Shown: piece after piece, positions 9,188 to 17,786 of the stretch
How the letters are laid out: each line of letters begins with the position of its first letter
How positions within the stretch are numbered: the first letter of the stretch is position 1
From: Chitinophagaceae bacterium UBA4407
GTDB taxonomy: Bacteria > Bacteroidota > Bacteroidia > Chitinophagales > Chitinophagaceae
Length of the DNA stretch: 39,371 bases
Reading direction: 5' to 3'
NCBI GenBank assembly: GCA_002390845.1
Contig: DGQT01000015.1
Span: forward strand, 1-39,371
Translations under genes and position numbers: made by a program
The notes under the pieces: model-generated
What the model saw: only the letters and a program-made list of their open reading frames with translations
Told to the model about the DNA's origin: nothing
The model's database searches: none

Positions 9188-12100
9188 TTGACTGGTATTT
9201 TTAAAATATTAAACGTACTTTTTTTGGGTTCTTTTGCAGTAGTTTATGCGAAAGGGCAAACCCAGCGAAATATTTCTTTTGATATTGATAGAGACAGCAC
9301 TTTTAAAGTTGCAACAGACACCACACTTTATTTAAATATTGGTGGTACGCTTGACCGCGATAACACGGCTGGCGAAAAAGTAAGTTACCGCTGGGATCTT
9401 TACCGCTACTACAAACCCGGCTTTGAACCTTTAAAATCGTTTACCATAAAAAATGCGGGCTTAAGGCAAACAGACAGTATTGCATTTGTTTTTAATGATA
9501 AAGGGCATTGGCAAACATTAAGCAGTATTGCAGCAGAGGTTTCGAAGGGTTTTACTTCGCAAAAAGAAAAGGCTTTAGGTTTATGGAAATTTATTGCAGA
9601 CAACCATGTATATTTTTATAAACCCGAAGACATCCTTTCAGCAGAATGCCAGGACCCTTTAAAATTTCTTGCTGTGTACGGTTATGGTGACTGCTTTACA
9701 ATGAGTAATGCCATAAAGCTGATGAATGCTGTTGAGAATAAAGATTCATTGTGGATATGGGGGCTTGATGCCGGGGCGCATGGTTTTGCAGAAGTAAAAA
9801 CCGACTCGGGTTTTGCAGTATTGGATGCAGATGAACAGGCATTTTATCTTAAACTAGACAATAAAACCCTTGCTTCTTACGACGACCTGAAGATGGACCA
9901 GTACCTGTACATACGAACAAAGCGGTATACACAATTATACCCTTTTTATTCGCCGTATAATTACACAGACTATAAAAACATTGTATCTCCTTATAATTAC
10001 AAAGCAGTGTTTTCAGAATATGGTGCTTCTGGCTATTCTTCCTTAATTTCCTTGAAGCCAAATGAGTCAATTTCTTTTTATTATGATTCTGCAAAAAAGT
10101 ATCACCAGGTTGCACTTGAAGGTATTGAAAATTTACCTGCAGAAACAAATATACTTTCATTTATAGGCAGGGGCAAGCAGGAGTATGCACCCACTTCAGC
10201 TCAATTGGCTTCGGTATCATTGCACTACCGCAACGATTATTATTCAGTAATTAAATTGGTTTGTCCGTTTGTGTTAACAGGCGGTTTGCTGAAGGCGACC
10301 CTGAATATTCCTTTGGGTAACCAGGCTTTCATTATGACTTATTCCGAAGACCTGGTTACATGGAAAGAAATTTACAGTACAACAGGTACGGGTTTAAAAG
10401 ATGTGACCATACTGTTGGACACTTTAATAAAGCCATTGGTTAAACCTGCTGTTTACAGGGTTTATATAAAACTTAATTTTTCAAATCCCGGGGCGTTAAA
10501 TTTTGCTGCTGCTGTAGATTCGTTTAATATTTCGGCAGATTTCCAGGTGAGTAAATTTTTTCTGCCAAGATTAAAAATTGGAGACAACAACATTCGCATT
10601 ACCTCAGATAATAAGGTTGGCAAAAAACTTGAAGTATCTTTTAATTGGAAAGAGAACAGCAGCAATCGCCAGCCGCTAATATCAGCAGATCCCGTGTTTC
10701 CTGAAAATGCAGCAAGTGTAGACAGCACTGATTTTACATTCAAATGGCAGCCTGCTACAGACCCGGATAATGACGGAATTAAAGATTATCATTTCCAGTT
10801 GAGTGATGATTCGTTGATGCGCTTTCCGCTGGTATCCAATTTCGATATTGATATTTCATCTTTCGATTCATTGGTAAATCCGCAGTATAAATCCACCATA
10901 AAAGATTTTTTAAACGATGGTAAAGCTTATTACTGGCGGGTTCGTGCTTTAGACAGCCGTGGTGCATGGAGCAACTGGAGCCCAACATGGAGTTTTACAC
11001 CACATGGCCCCATGCAGCCAAAAGATTTAACTTACGATACTACCACAACAGGATTTATACTAAAATGGAAACCCAATTCAGAAGGGAATAAAGCAGCCGC
11101 ATACAATGTACTTGCCAGTAACAGCAGGGGGTTTTATCCAACAGATGCAACCATTATTGCAACAGTTACCGATACTTTTTTTACTATTGACTATACACAA
11201 AAAGCTTATAAATACTACAGGGTATCTGCACAGGATGCATTGAATAATCAAAGTACGGCTACGAATTACATTACCGTTCCCGATGTTTTGGAATTGAAAA
11301 TTGAGAACAGTATTAATTTAGATTCTGTTTCAGACAATAACTATCCGCTGGCTTACAGGGTTGATAATAACGCCCCTGCAATTATTAACAACAAAAAGAT
11401 TGCTACAACAAAAAATACAGGAAAATTTTTCCTGTACATTGATTACATCAATGACAGAAACGAAACTATACAAACAGATAAGCAGTTGGTTAATGTAAGT
11501 AAAACGAAACTTTATTTTACACCAGCCGGCAACTCAAAAATTTATGGTGAACCAAACCCGGAAATAAACTGGGCCATCACTGGTTTTGAAAATAATGATA
11601 CGGTTGATTCTATTGATGTGTTGCCAAAAATGAAATTTGATATAACGGATTTTTCACCGGCAGCAACTTATCCTGTTTATTTTGATAGAGGCTCTGATGA
11701 TCATTATGAGCTGGTATCAGATACTGCTAAATTCACTATTGAGAAAAGGCTGCTAAACGTTATTGCCGATACTTTATCTGCTGGTTATAAAAATGAAATC
11801 CCTCCGCTCACATATCACATTACGGGTTTTGCCGGTAACGAGGGTTTATCCGTAATAGATGTGCTTCCTGTATTAACAACCACAGCAATTAAAGGAAGCT
11901 TACCCGGCGCTTATGAAATTAATATATCAGGCGGGCAAGACAACAATTATTATTTTAATTATACCCCCGCGGTATTAAACATAAATGCTGAAATACCGTT
12001 GGTAATTCCCAATCCGTCAAATGGGGTTTTTACCATGTATTTCAAACCCGAATTTGCAGGCATGCAATTACAAATAATCAATTCTTATGGTCAACGAATG

Positions 12101-12235
12101 GGCATAATGAATATCAACAACACCGTAATGAAGTTTAATTTTTCGGGGTATGCACCCGGCATATTTTTCTTAAAAATTATTGATTTAAAAAAGAATGTGC
12201 TGCTATCCCAATCAAAAGTTCTTATTATAAAATAG
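9188..12235 (+). CDS. T9SS-secreted protein with transglutaminase-like, Fn3-like and MBG-like domains
   Basis: 1015 aa starting at TTG; this start gives a clean signal peptide (about 1-24, ending YAKGQ). Residues about 125-225 form a transglutaminase-like fold with a plausible triad: Cys169 in YGYGDCFTMSN, His198 in AGAHGFAEV and Asp213 in VLDADEQ. Residues about 500-700 hold Fn3-like domains (YYWRVRALDSRGAWSNW). About 775-925 hold two MBG-like repeats (KIYGEPNPEINWAITGF and a second PPLTYHITGFAGNE). Residues about 936-1015 form a T9SS type A sorting domain beginning IPNPSNG. The product is therefore probably exported through T9SS and fixed to the surface. Its role in the polysaccharide locus is unknown; crosslinking or peptide processing is possible but not shown. 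Confidence 0.82.
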   Translation: MTGIFKILNVLFLGSFAVVYAKGQTQRNISFDIDRDSTFKVATDTTLYLNIGGTLDRDNTAGEKVSYRWDLYRYYKPGFEPLKSFTIKNAGLRQTDSIAFVFNDKGHWQTLSSIAAEVSKGFTSQKEKALGLWKFIADNHVYFYKPEDILSAECQDPLKFLAVYGYGDCFTMSNAIKLMNAVENKDSLWIWGLDAGAHGFAEVKTDSGFAVLDADEQAFYLKLDNKTLASYDDLKMDQYLYIRTKRYTQLYPFYSPYNYTDYKNIVSPYNYKAVFSEYGASGYSSLISLKPNESISFYYDSAKKYHQVALEGIENLPAETNILSFIGRGKQEYAPTSAQLASVSLHYRNDYYSVIKLVCPFVLTGGLLKATLNIPLGNQAFIMTYSEDLVTWKEIYSTTGTGLKDVTILLDTLIKPLVKPAVYRVYIKLNFSNPGALNFAAAVDSFNISADFQVSKFFLPRLKIGDNNIRITSDNKVGKKLEVSFNWKENSSNRQPLISADPVFPENAASVDSTDFTFKWQPATDPDNDGIKDYHFQLSDDSLMRFPLVSNFDIDISSFDSLVNPQYKSTIKDFLNDGKAYYWRVRALDSRGAWSNWSPTWSFTPHGPMQPKDLTYDTTTTGFILKWKPNSEGNKAAAYNVLASNSRGFYPTDATIIATVTDTFFTIDYTQKAYKYYRVSAQDALNNQSTATNYITVPDVLELKIENSINLDSVSDNNYPLAYRVDNNAPAIINNKKIATTKNTGKFFLYIDYINDRNETIQTDKQLVNVSKTKLYFTPAGNSKIYGEPNPEINWAITGFENNDTVDSIDVLPKMKFDITDFSPAATYPVYFDRGSDDHYELVSDTAKFTIEKRLLNVIADTLSAGYKNEIPPLTYHITGFAGNEGLSVIDVLPVLTTTAIKGSLPGAYEINISGGQDNNYYFNYTPAVLNINAEIPLVIPNPSNGVFTMYFKPEFAGMQLQIINSYGQRMGIMNINNTVMKFNFSGYAPGIFFLKIIDLKKNVLLSQSKVLIIK

Positions 12236-12301
12236 AACAAGACCGAAATTATAAAGCCATTTTTTTTGTTACCAGCTTTTGTTCTTTCATCATCTTTACT
12301 T

Positions 12302-12355
12302 GCCACGCTCGTTTCAACGTTCCCCTTTCATGGCAACATTTAAGCGAAGCGTGGC
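12302..12355 (-). repeat. Short hairpin element B, copy 1 (reverse orientation)
   Basis: A 54-base unit bounded by GCCACGCT (12302-12309) and AGCGTGGC (12348-12355), an 8-bp perfect terminal inverted repeat. Internally it shares blocks with the units at 14910, 18457 and 21688 (TTTCATGGCAACATTTAAGC versus the reverse complement at 21697-21716). Confidence 0.7.
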
Positions 12356-12553
12356 AGCCCGTACAGAATTCTTTTCGGGGTCGTGGTCTTGTACTGTTGC
12401 GCTAAGCTGAACAAAGCGAACGTACGCAACAAGTGTATATTACCGGGGCGCATGATTTAGTTATGCTGACTGCAATATGATCAATAGCAAACAAACCGCT
12501 GAAGTGTGCGACGCAACCGGGTTTCATAGTAGTAATACCGCCCGGCTCATAAA
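12356..12553. repeat. Palindromic intergenic element, copy 3 (degenerate left arm)
   Basis: The right arm GAAGTGTGCGACGCAACC (12501-12518) is followed by TTTCATAGTAG and the outer flank GCCCGGCTCATAAA (12541-12554). The left part is rearranged: TTGTACTGTTGCG and CGCAACAAGTG near 12393-12440 form a smaller nested inverted repeat. With element B directly upstream it fills the 375-base gap between the T9SS protein gene and the next glycosyltransferase; no gene is visible in the gap. Confidence 0.65.
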
Positions 12554-12610
12554 AACATCTGACTGCATAGCAATGCTTCTAAACTGCTCTAAAATTTTTC
12601 TCTGCAAACA

Positions 12611-13813
12611 TTGAAACCACGTTTATTAATCGTACTCAACCGCCTTGTGGTTGGGGGCCAGTCAATTGATACGGTACCTCTTGCGCATGCACTTAAGGAT
12701 GATTATGAGATCATGATTGCGCACGGCGAAAAAGAAGAAGACGAGGAAGCCTATACCGATTCGTTACGCGATTCAGGCGGAATAACCTTTACAAAGATCA
12801 CATCGCTTAAAAGAAGTGTAAACCCGTTGAATGATATTGCTTCTTTATTTGCAATGTACCGGGTTATAAAAAAATTTGCACCTGCAATTGTGCATACACA
12901 TGGCTCCAAGCCTGGGGTTACAGGAAGAATTGCAGCATGGTTCGCAAAGGTTCCTGTAATTATTCACACGTTTCATGGGCACCTGTTTCATTCGTACTAT
13001 AATAAAATTGGCTCGTTTATAATTATCCGTTTCGAAAGGTTGCTCGGCAGGCTCTCTACAAAAATTGTTGTTTTAAGCAACCGGCAACAAAGCGAAATAA
13101 CACAGCAATACAAAATAGTGCACAATTCTAAAATTGCCATGATACCATTGGGTATAGATGAGCATAAATATTGCGAAAACGCAGCAATGCTGCGCAGCCT
13201 GTGGAGAACGAAATACCTGCTAAATGACACATGCGTTGCAGTTTGCAGCATCGGCAGAATGGTGCCCGTAAAAAATTATCAACTGTTTATAAAAATCATA
13301 GCGGCTTTGCCCGACGCATATAACAATAATGTAAAATTCTTTCTTATCGGCGATGGGGATTTAAAGCCTGCGCTGCAGCAGCAACTAACCGATGCGGGCA
13401 TTGAATGGAGCGAAGGCGAAAACAAACCCACGGCAAAAGTTATATTCACTTCATGGGTTACACCGGTAACTACCGTATTACATGCAATGGATCTGTTGGT
13501 GCTTACTTCGTTTAATGAAGGAACACCACTCAGCATTATTGAGGCCCAGGTTTGCGGCAAGCCGGTAATATCTGCAAATACAGGCGGTGTAAGGGATACA
13601 TTTCTTGACCAGGAATCAGGATTTCTTGTTGATGGTTATAACACAAAAGAATATGTGGGCAAGTTGCAGCAACTGATAGAAAATAAGGCCTTGCGTATTG
13701 CAATGGGCAATAAAGCCGGCCTTTTTGCAAAACAGAAGTTTTCAAAGCAGGCTGAAGTAAACGCTTTCAGAAATTTATATGCAACTTGCATTGCATCATC
13801 CGGCAAAAAATAA
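12611..13813 (+). CDS. Glycosyltransferase family 4
   Basis: 400 aa starting at TTG (12611), which matches the family N-terminus LLIVLNRLVVGGQSID with the GG loop at 15-16. THGSKPGVTGRIAAW (96-110) and HTFHGHLFHSYY (119-130) are typical of GT4 enzymes acting on lipid-linked acceptors. The C-terminal domain has CSIGRMVPVKNY (212-223) and FNEGTPLSIIEAQ with Glu303 and Glu311 in the E-x7-E donor-binding arrangement. One base separates its stop from the next ATG, so it is coupled to the epimerase gene. It probably adds a hexose or HexNAc to the repeat unit; the exact sugar is not determinable. Confidence 0.9.
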   Translation: MKPRLLIVLNRLVVGGQSIDTVPLAHALKDDYEIMIAHGEKEEDEEAYTDSLRDSGGITFTKITSLKRSVNPLNDIASLFAMYRVIKKFAPAIVHTHGSKPGVTGRIAAWFAKVPVIIHTFHGHLFHSYYNKIGSFIIIRFERLLGRLSTKIVVLSNRQQSEITQQYKIVHNSKIAMIPLGIDEHKYCENAAMLRSLWRTKYLLNDTCVAVCSIGRMVPVKNYQLFIKIIAALPDAYNNNVKFFLIGDGDLKPALQQQLTDAGIEWSEGENKPTAKVIFTSWVTPVTTVLHAMDLLVLTSFNEGTPLSIIEAQVCGKPVISANTGGVRDTFLDQESGFLVDGYNTKEYVGKLQQLIENKALRIAMGNKAGLFAKQKFSKQAEVNAFRNLYATCIASSGKK

Positions 13814-13814
13814 A

Positions 13815-14867
13815 ATGACAATACTGGTAACCGGCACGGCAGGGTTTATAGGCTTTCATACAGCCAACAGGCTGCTGAAAGATGGCCATACTGTTATTGG
13901 CATAGATAGCCTGAATGATTATTATAATGTTCAACTTAAATACGATCGCTTAAACGCTGTCGGAATTAAACAGGAACTTGTAGCATATAACAAACCCTGC
14001 CTTTCTGTTTCAGCTGCTTACACTTTTTATTATCTTAAGCTTGAAGACAATGAGCTTCTTCAGCAAATTTTTGAAGACCACAAAATAGAAATGGTTATAC
14101 ACCTTGCCGCCCAGGCTGGTGTACGCTACAGCCTGGAAAACACAAAGGTGTACATTAACAGTAACATTGTAGGGTTTGCAAATATGCTGGAATGCTGCAG
14201 GCACAATAACATCAGACATTTTGTGTATGCAAGCAGCTCTAGTGTGTATGGCTTAAACAGCAAAATCCCTTTTACAACTTCACAGAATGTAGACCACCCC
14301 GTTTCTTTATACGCCGCCAGTAAGAAGAGCAACGAATTAATGGCACATGTGTACAGTCATTTATTTGGTTTACCTACCACAGGCCTGCGTTTTTTTACGG
14401 TGTACGGCCCCTGGGGCAGGCCCGATATGGCACCGGTAATTTTTACAAAAGCAATTCTGGAAGGTAGCCCCATAAAAGTGTTCAATAATGGCAATATGCT
14501 ACGTGATTTTACTTTTATCAACGATATTGTTGAAGGCGTTGTAAAAGTAATGAACCATATACCGGTACCAGATGATGACTGGGCCCAAAAAGGATCAGAT
14601 GTTTCATCCTCCAGTGCCCCATATAAGATTTACAATATCGGTAACAGCGCCCCTGTGCCACTGATGGATTTTATAGAAGCCATAGAAAACGAACTTGGTA
14701 TAAAAGCCATAAAAGAATTTCTGCCGATGCAACCCGGCGATGTAACCGCAACTTTTGCCGATGTAAGCGACCTGGTTCGCGATACCGGTTATAAACCCTC
14801 AACCCCTATTAAAGAAGGCGTAGCAGCATTCATAAACTGGTACAGGCAGTATCATCATATCAGTTAA
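13815..14867 (+). CDS. UDP-glucuronate 4-epimerase-like SDR enzyme
   Basis: 350 aa from ATG 13815. Upstream in-frame codons exist back to 13779 but lie inside the preceding gene and before the Rossmann strand, so the later ATG was chosen. Extended SDR fold: NAD-binding TGTAGFIG with Gly7, Gly10 and Gly13, DSLNDYYNVQLK (31-42, the sequence distinctive for glucuronate 4-epimerases), HLAAQAGVRYS (97-107), catalytic Ser in ASSSSVYG (139-146) and Tyr166-x3-Lys170. TVYGPWGRPDMA also fits this group. It would supply UDP-galacturonate to the polysaccharide. UDP-glucose dehydrogenase, needed to make the substrate, is not in the window. Confidence 0.87.
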   Translation: MTILVTGTAGFIGFHTANRLLKDGHTVIGIDSLNDYYNVQLKYDRLNAVGIKQELVAYNKPCLSVSAAYTFYYLKLEDNELLQQIFEDHKIEMVIHLAAQAGVRYSLENTKVYINSNIVGFANMLECCRHNNIRHFVYASSSSVYGLNSKIPFTTSQNVDHPVSLYAASKKSNELMAHVYSHLFGLPTTGLRFFTVYGPWGRPDMAPVIFTKAILEGSPIKVFNNGNMLRDFTFINDIVEGVVKVMNHIPVPDDDWAQKGSDVSSSSAPYKIYNIGNSAPVPLMDFIEAIENELGIKAIKEFLPMQPGDVTATFADVSDLVRDTGYKPSTPIKEGVAAFINWYRQYHHIS

Positions 14868-14870
14868 TTT

Positions 14871-14966
14871 TTATGGGGCGGGCTATGGCAATACTATGAA
14901 GCTTCGCTTGCCACGCTCGGTTCGGGTTCTGTTTTTATGGCGACATTTATGCGAAGTATTACAGCC
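14871..14966. repeat. Partial palindromic element copy 4 fused to hairpin element B copy 2
   Basis: It begins three bases after the epimerase stop with TTTTTATGGGGCGGGCTATGG, given here as TTTTTATGG plus GGCGGGCTATGG, then ACTATGAAGCTT. Instead of the usual GTTGCGTCGCAC arm it runs directly into element B in reverse orientation (GCCACGCT at 14910-14917). The other end of B (GCGAAGTATTACAGCC, about 14951-14966) is decayed. The remainder to 15112 holds no recognisable gene. Confidence 0.6.
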
Positions 14967-15112
14967 AATCCCGGATTTATTTTGGCATCATAAACGATGT
15001 ATTGGCATATAAATGAGCACCAATAGAGATGAACACACACTTTTCCATAAATTTTGTTTAATATGCTGCGCAACATTCATAAGTTTGCTGCCGTTTCTGA
15101 AAAAGTAATACG

Positions 15113-16168
15113 ATGCAAAAAAATATTTTAATAACAGGAGGCGCAGGTTTTATAGGCTCACATGTTGTAAGGCTGTTTGTAACCAAATATCCGCAATACA
15201 GCATAATTAACCTCGATGCACTTACTTATGCAGGCAACCTGGAAAACCTGAAAGATATTGAGGATAAGCCCAATTATTTTTTTGAGAAAGCAAACATTTT
15301 AGAGCCTGCCGCATTGAAAGATATTTTTCTTACACACCACATAACAGATGTAATACACCTTGCCGCAGAATCGCATGTTGACAGGTCGATACTTTCGCCA
15401 ATGGATTTTATTTATACAAACATCATAGGCACGGTAAACCTGCTGCAAACGTCAAAAGACTTATGGAAAGATGATTACAGCAATCACAGGTTCTATCATG
15501 TATCAACTGATGAAGTGTACGGCACACTTGGCGCTGAAGGATTGTTTACCGAAACAACTGCATATTCGCCCAACTCACCGTATTCTGCCAGTAAAGCATC
15601 ATCTGATCATTTTGTAAGGGCTTATGGAGAAACTTATGGCCTTGAATATGTAATTACCAATTGTTCCAACAATTATGGCCCCAATCATTTTCCCGAAAAA
15701 CTGATACCACTGTTTATCAATAATATTATTAATAAAAAGCCCTTACCGGTTTATGGTAAAGGAGAAAACACAAGAGACTGGCTTTACGTAATCGATCATG
15801 CAAGGGCAATTGATACAGTTTTTCATAGTGGTAAAAAAAATGAAACCTATAATGTTGGCGGTTTTAACGAATGGAAAAATATTGATCTTGTAAAACTCCT
15901 TTGCAGTTTAATGGACGAAAAATTGGGAAGATCCGTCGGCGAAAGTGAAGCCCTGATAACTTATGTAACAGACAGGCCGGGGCATGACCTTCGTTATGCC
16001 ATTGATGCATCGAAGATCAATAAGGAATTGGGCTGGTCGCCGTCAGTAACATTTGAAGAAGGCTTAAGCGCTACTGTTGACTGGTACCTGCACAATAAAG
16101 AATGGCTGCAGCATGTAACCAGCGGCGATTATCAGCATTATTACGAAAACCTGTATAGCAACCGTTAA
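15113..16168 (+). CDS. rfbB: dTDP-glucose 4,6-dehydratase
   Basis: 351 aa (RmlB). It converts dTDP-glucose to dTDP-4-keto-6-deoxyglucose, step two of the dTDP-rhamnose pathway. Visible features: NAD-binding TGGAGFIGSH (8-17), LDALTYAGNLENL (34-46), HLAAESHVDRSI (82-93), catalytic Thr132-Asp133-Glu134 in HVSTDEVYG, and Tyr157-x3-Lys161 in YSASKASSDHFVRAYGETYG (157-176). NCSNNYGPNHFPEKLIP is also characteristic. Length is standard. It is separated from rfbC by 142 bases holding half of a palindromic repeat, so the rfb genes may not form one tight operon. Confidence 0.96.
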   Translation: MQKNILITGGAGFIGSHVVRLFVTKYPQYSIINLDALTYAGNLENLKDIEDKPNYFFEKANILEPAALKDIFLTHHITDVIHLAAESHVDRSILSPMDFIYTNIIGTVNLLQTSKDLWKDDYSNHRFYHVSTDEVYGTLGAEGLFTETTAYSPNSPYSASKASSDHFVRAYGETYGLEYVITNCSNNYGPNHFPEKLIPLFINNIINKKPLPVYGKGENTRDWLYVIDHARAIDTVFHSGKKNETYNVGGFNEWKNIDLVKLLCSLMDEKLGRSVGESEALITYVTDRPGHDLRYAIDASKINKELGWSPSVTFEEGLSATVDWYLHNKEWLQHVTSGDYQHYYENLYSNR

Positions 16169-16239
16169 CTGCTATAGAACCAAAACTAAAATTATTTAAC
16201 CAAGCTAAACATGAGACTGTATTTTGCTGAATAGAATTT

Positions 16240-16300
16240 CCAAACGTACAAGTGAGTGACACAACAGAAGCTTAATAGTACGCATCAGCCCGGCTCATAA
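16240..16300. repeat. Palindromic intergenic element, copy 5 (right half only)
   Basis: Right arm GTACAAGTGAGTGACACAAC (16246-16265), then AGAAGCTTAATAGTA and the outer flank AGCCCGGCTCA (16287-16297). No matching left arm is visible upstream. The element ends 11-14 bases before the rfbC start codon. Confidence 0.75.
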
Positions 16301-16310
16301 TTTTCCTTAA

Positions 16311-16862
16311 ATGAAAACTGAATCAACCATATTAAAAGATTGTTTTATTGTTCACAATACAATCTTCAGAGACAGCCGCGGATACTTTTTTGAAAGTTTT
16401 AACCGCAGCACGTTTCAAAAAGAAACGGGCATGGATGTTAACTTTATTCAAGACAATCAATCTTCATCTACAAAAGGTGTATTGCGTGGTTTGCATTTTC
16501 AAAGCGGCGATTTTGCGCAGGCAAAACTGGTAAGGGTATTGCAGGGAGCCGTGTTGGATGTAGTTGTGGATATAAGAAAAAATTCACCAACTTTTGGTAA
16601 ACATATAACGCTGGAGCTTTCAGAAACATCTGGCACACAGTTGTATATTCCGCGTGGTTTTGCGCATGGATTTTTAGTGCTTAGCGAAACAGCCGTATTT
16701 TTTTATAAATGCGATAATTACTACAATAAGCAGGCAGAAGCAGGAATTATGTATAACGATCCGTTGCTGAATATAGACTGGAGATTTCCGGCAGAAGCAT
16801 TGATATTGAGTGATAAGGACCAGCAGAACCCATTATTCAAAGATATTCTTGAAACACTGTAA
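16311..16862 (+). CDS. rfbC: dTDP-4-dehydrorhamnose 3,5-epimerase
   Basis: 183 aa RmlC cupin enzyme that converts dTDP-4-keto-6-deoxyglucose to the L-lyxo 4-keto sugar. Visible features: DSRGYFFESFN (21-31), DNQSSSTKGVLRGLHFQ (48-64) with the catalytic His62, KLVRVLQGAVLDVVVDIR (72-89), YIPRGFAHGFLVLSE (112-126) with His119, and Tyr132 in FFYKCDNYY. The C-terminal NIDW segment is the usual substrate-loop region. Length is normal. Only 3 bases separate it from rfbA. Confidence 0.95.
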   Translation: MKTESTILKDCFIVHNTIFRDSRGYFFESFNRSTFQKETGMDVNFIQDNQSSSTKGVLRGLHFQSGDFAQAKLVRVLQGAVLDVVVDIRKNSPTFGKHITLELSETSGTQLYIPRGFAHGFLVLSETAVFFYKCDNYYNKQAEAGIMYNDPLLNIDWRFPAEALILSDKDQQNPLFKDILETL

Positions 16863-16865
16863 TAT

Positions 16866-17726
16866 ATGAAAGGAATTATTCTTGCTGGCGGATCGGGTAC
16901 GCGGTTATACCCTATTACAAAAGCCATTAGCAAACAAATAATGCCGGTATATGATAAGCCGATGATTTACTATCCGCTTTCTGTACTTATGCTCGCCGGC
17001 ATTAAAGAAATTCTTATCATCACAACTCCCGAAGATTCTGCACAGTTTCAACGGTTACTGGGTAATGGCAGCGATGTGGGTTGTTCGTTTACTTATGCAG
17101 TTCAGGCTGTACCCAATGGTTTGGCACAAGCTTTTGTAATTGGCGAATCTTTTGTTGGCAATGATAAAGTAGCATTAATTCTGGGCGATAATATTTTCTA
17201 CGGTGCAGGCTTTAGCAAGCTGGTACAATCGTTTAACAATGTAGATGGCGCCGCGATCTTCGCTTATGAAGTTACTGATCCTGAACGGTATGGTGTGGTT
17301 GAGTTTGATGAAAATTTTAAAGCGCTTTCAATCGAGGAAAAGCCTGCAAATCCCAAATCGAATTATGCGGTTCCGGGTTTGTATTTTTATGATAATGAAG
17401 TAGTGAAAATTGCAAAGAACATAGCGCCTTCTGCCCGTGGCGAATATGAGATTACCGATGTAAACAGGGTGTATCTTGAAAACAAAAAACTACAGGTTGG
17501 TGTAATGAACCGCGGTGTTGCATGGCTCGATACGGGCACCTTCGATTCATTGCACGATGCAAGTGAATTTGTACGTGTAATTGAAAAACGCCAGGGACAG
17601 AAAGTGGGCTGCATAGAAGAAGTGGCTTACCGAATGGGCTTCATAGATCACGCACAGTTAATGGTACTCGCAAAACTTTATGCCAAAAGCGGCTACGGCG
17701 AATACCTGCGCAGGATAAAAGTATAA
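16866..17726 (+). CDS. rfbA: Glucose-1-phosphate thymidylyltransferase
   Basis: 286 aa RmlA, which makes dTDP-glucose from glucose-1-phosphate and dTTP. It has the nucleotidyltransferase loop LAGGSGTRLYPIT (6-18), KQIMPVYDKPMIYYPLSVLM, the metal-site segment LILGDNIFYG, EEKPANPKSNYAVPGLYFYD and WLDTGTFDSL, all diagnostic. Length and motif order are typical of RmlA rather than the GalU or GlmU groups. It is the last gene of the polysaccharide locus and is followed by a long perfect hairpin. rfbD (dTDP-4-keto-rhamnose reductase) is absent from the window. Confidence 0.96.
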   Translation: MKGIILAGGSGTRLYPITKAISKQIMPVYDKPMIYYPLSVLMLAGIKEILIITTPEDSAQFQRLLGNGSDVGCSFTYAVQAVPNGLAQAFVIGESFVGNDKVALILGDNIFYGAGFSKLVQSFNNVDGAAIFAYEVTDPERYGVVEFDENFKALSIEEKPANPKSNYAVPGLYFYDNEVVKIAKNIAPSARGEYEITDVNRVYLENKKLQVGVMNRGVAWLDTGTFDSLHDASEFVRVIEKRQGQKVGCIEEVAYRMGFIDHAQLMVLAKLYAKSGYGEYLRRIKV

Positions 17727-17747
17727 GCACTTATAAAATATAGTTTT

Positions 17748-17786
17748 ATAATGAATTAACCGGACTAGTGCCGGTTAATTCATTAT
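17748..17786. terminator. 16-bp perfect hairpin between convergent genes
   Basis: ATAATGAATTAACCGG (17748-17763) and its exact reverse complement (17771-17786) surround a 7-base loop. It follows rfbA by 21 bases and includes the stop codon of the convergent minus-strand gene (17775-17777). No long T-run follows on the + strand, so it may be a weak or factor-assisted terminator, or a 3'-end stabiliser for both transcripts. Confidence 0.55.

Noticed and set aside
13779..13814. Earlier start for the UDP-glucuronate 4-epimerase
   Set aside because: The extra 12 codons lie inside the preceding glycosyltransferase gene and come before the first strand of the Rossmann fold.
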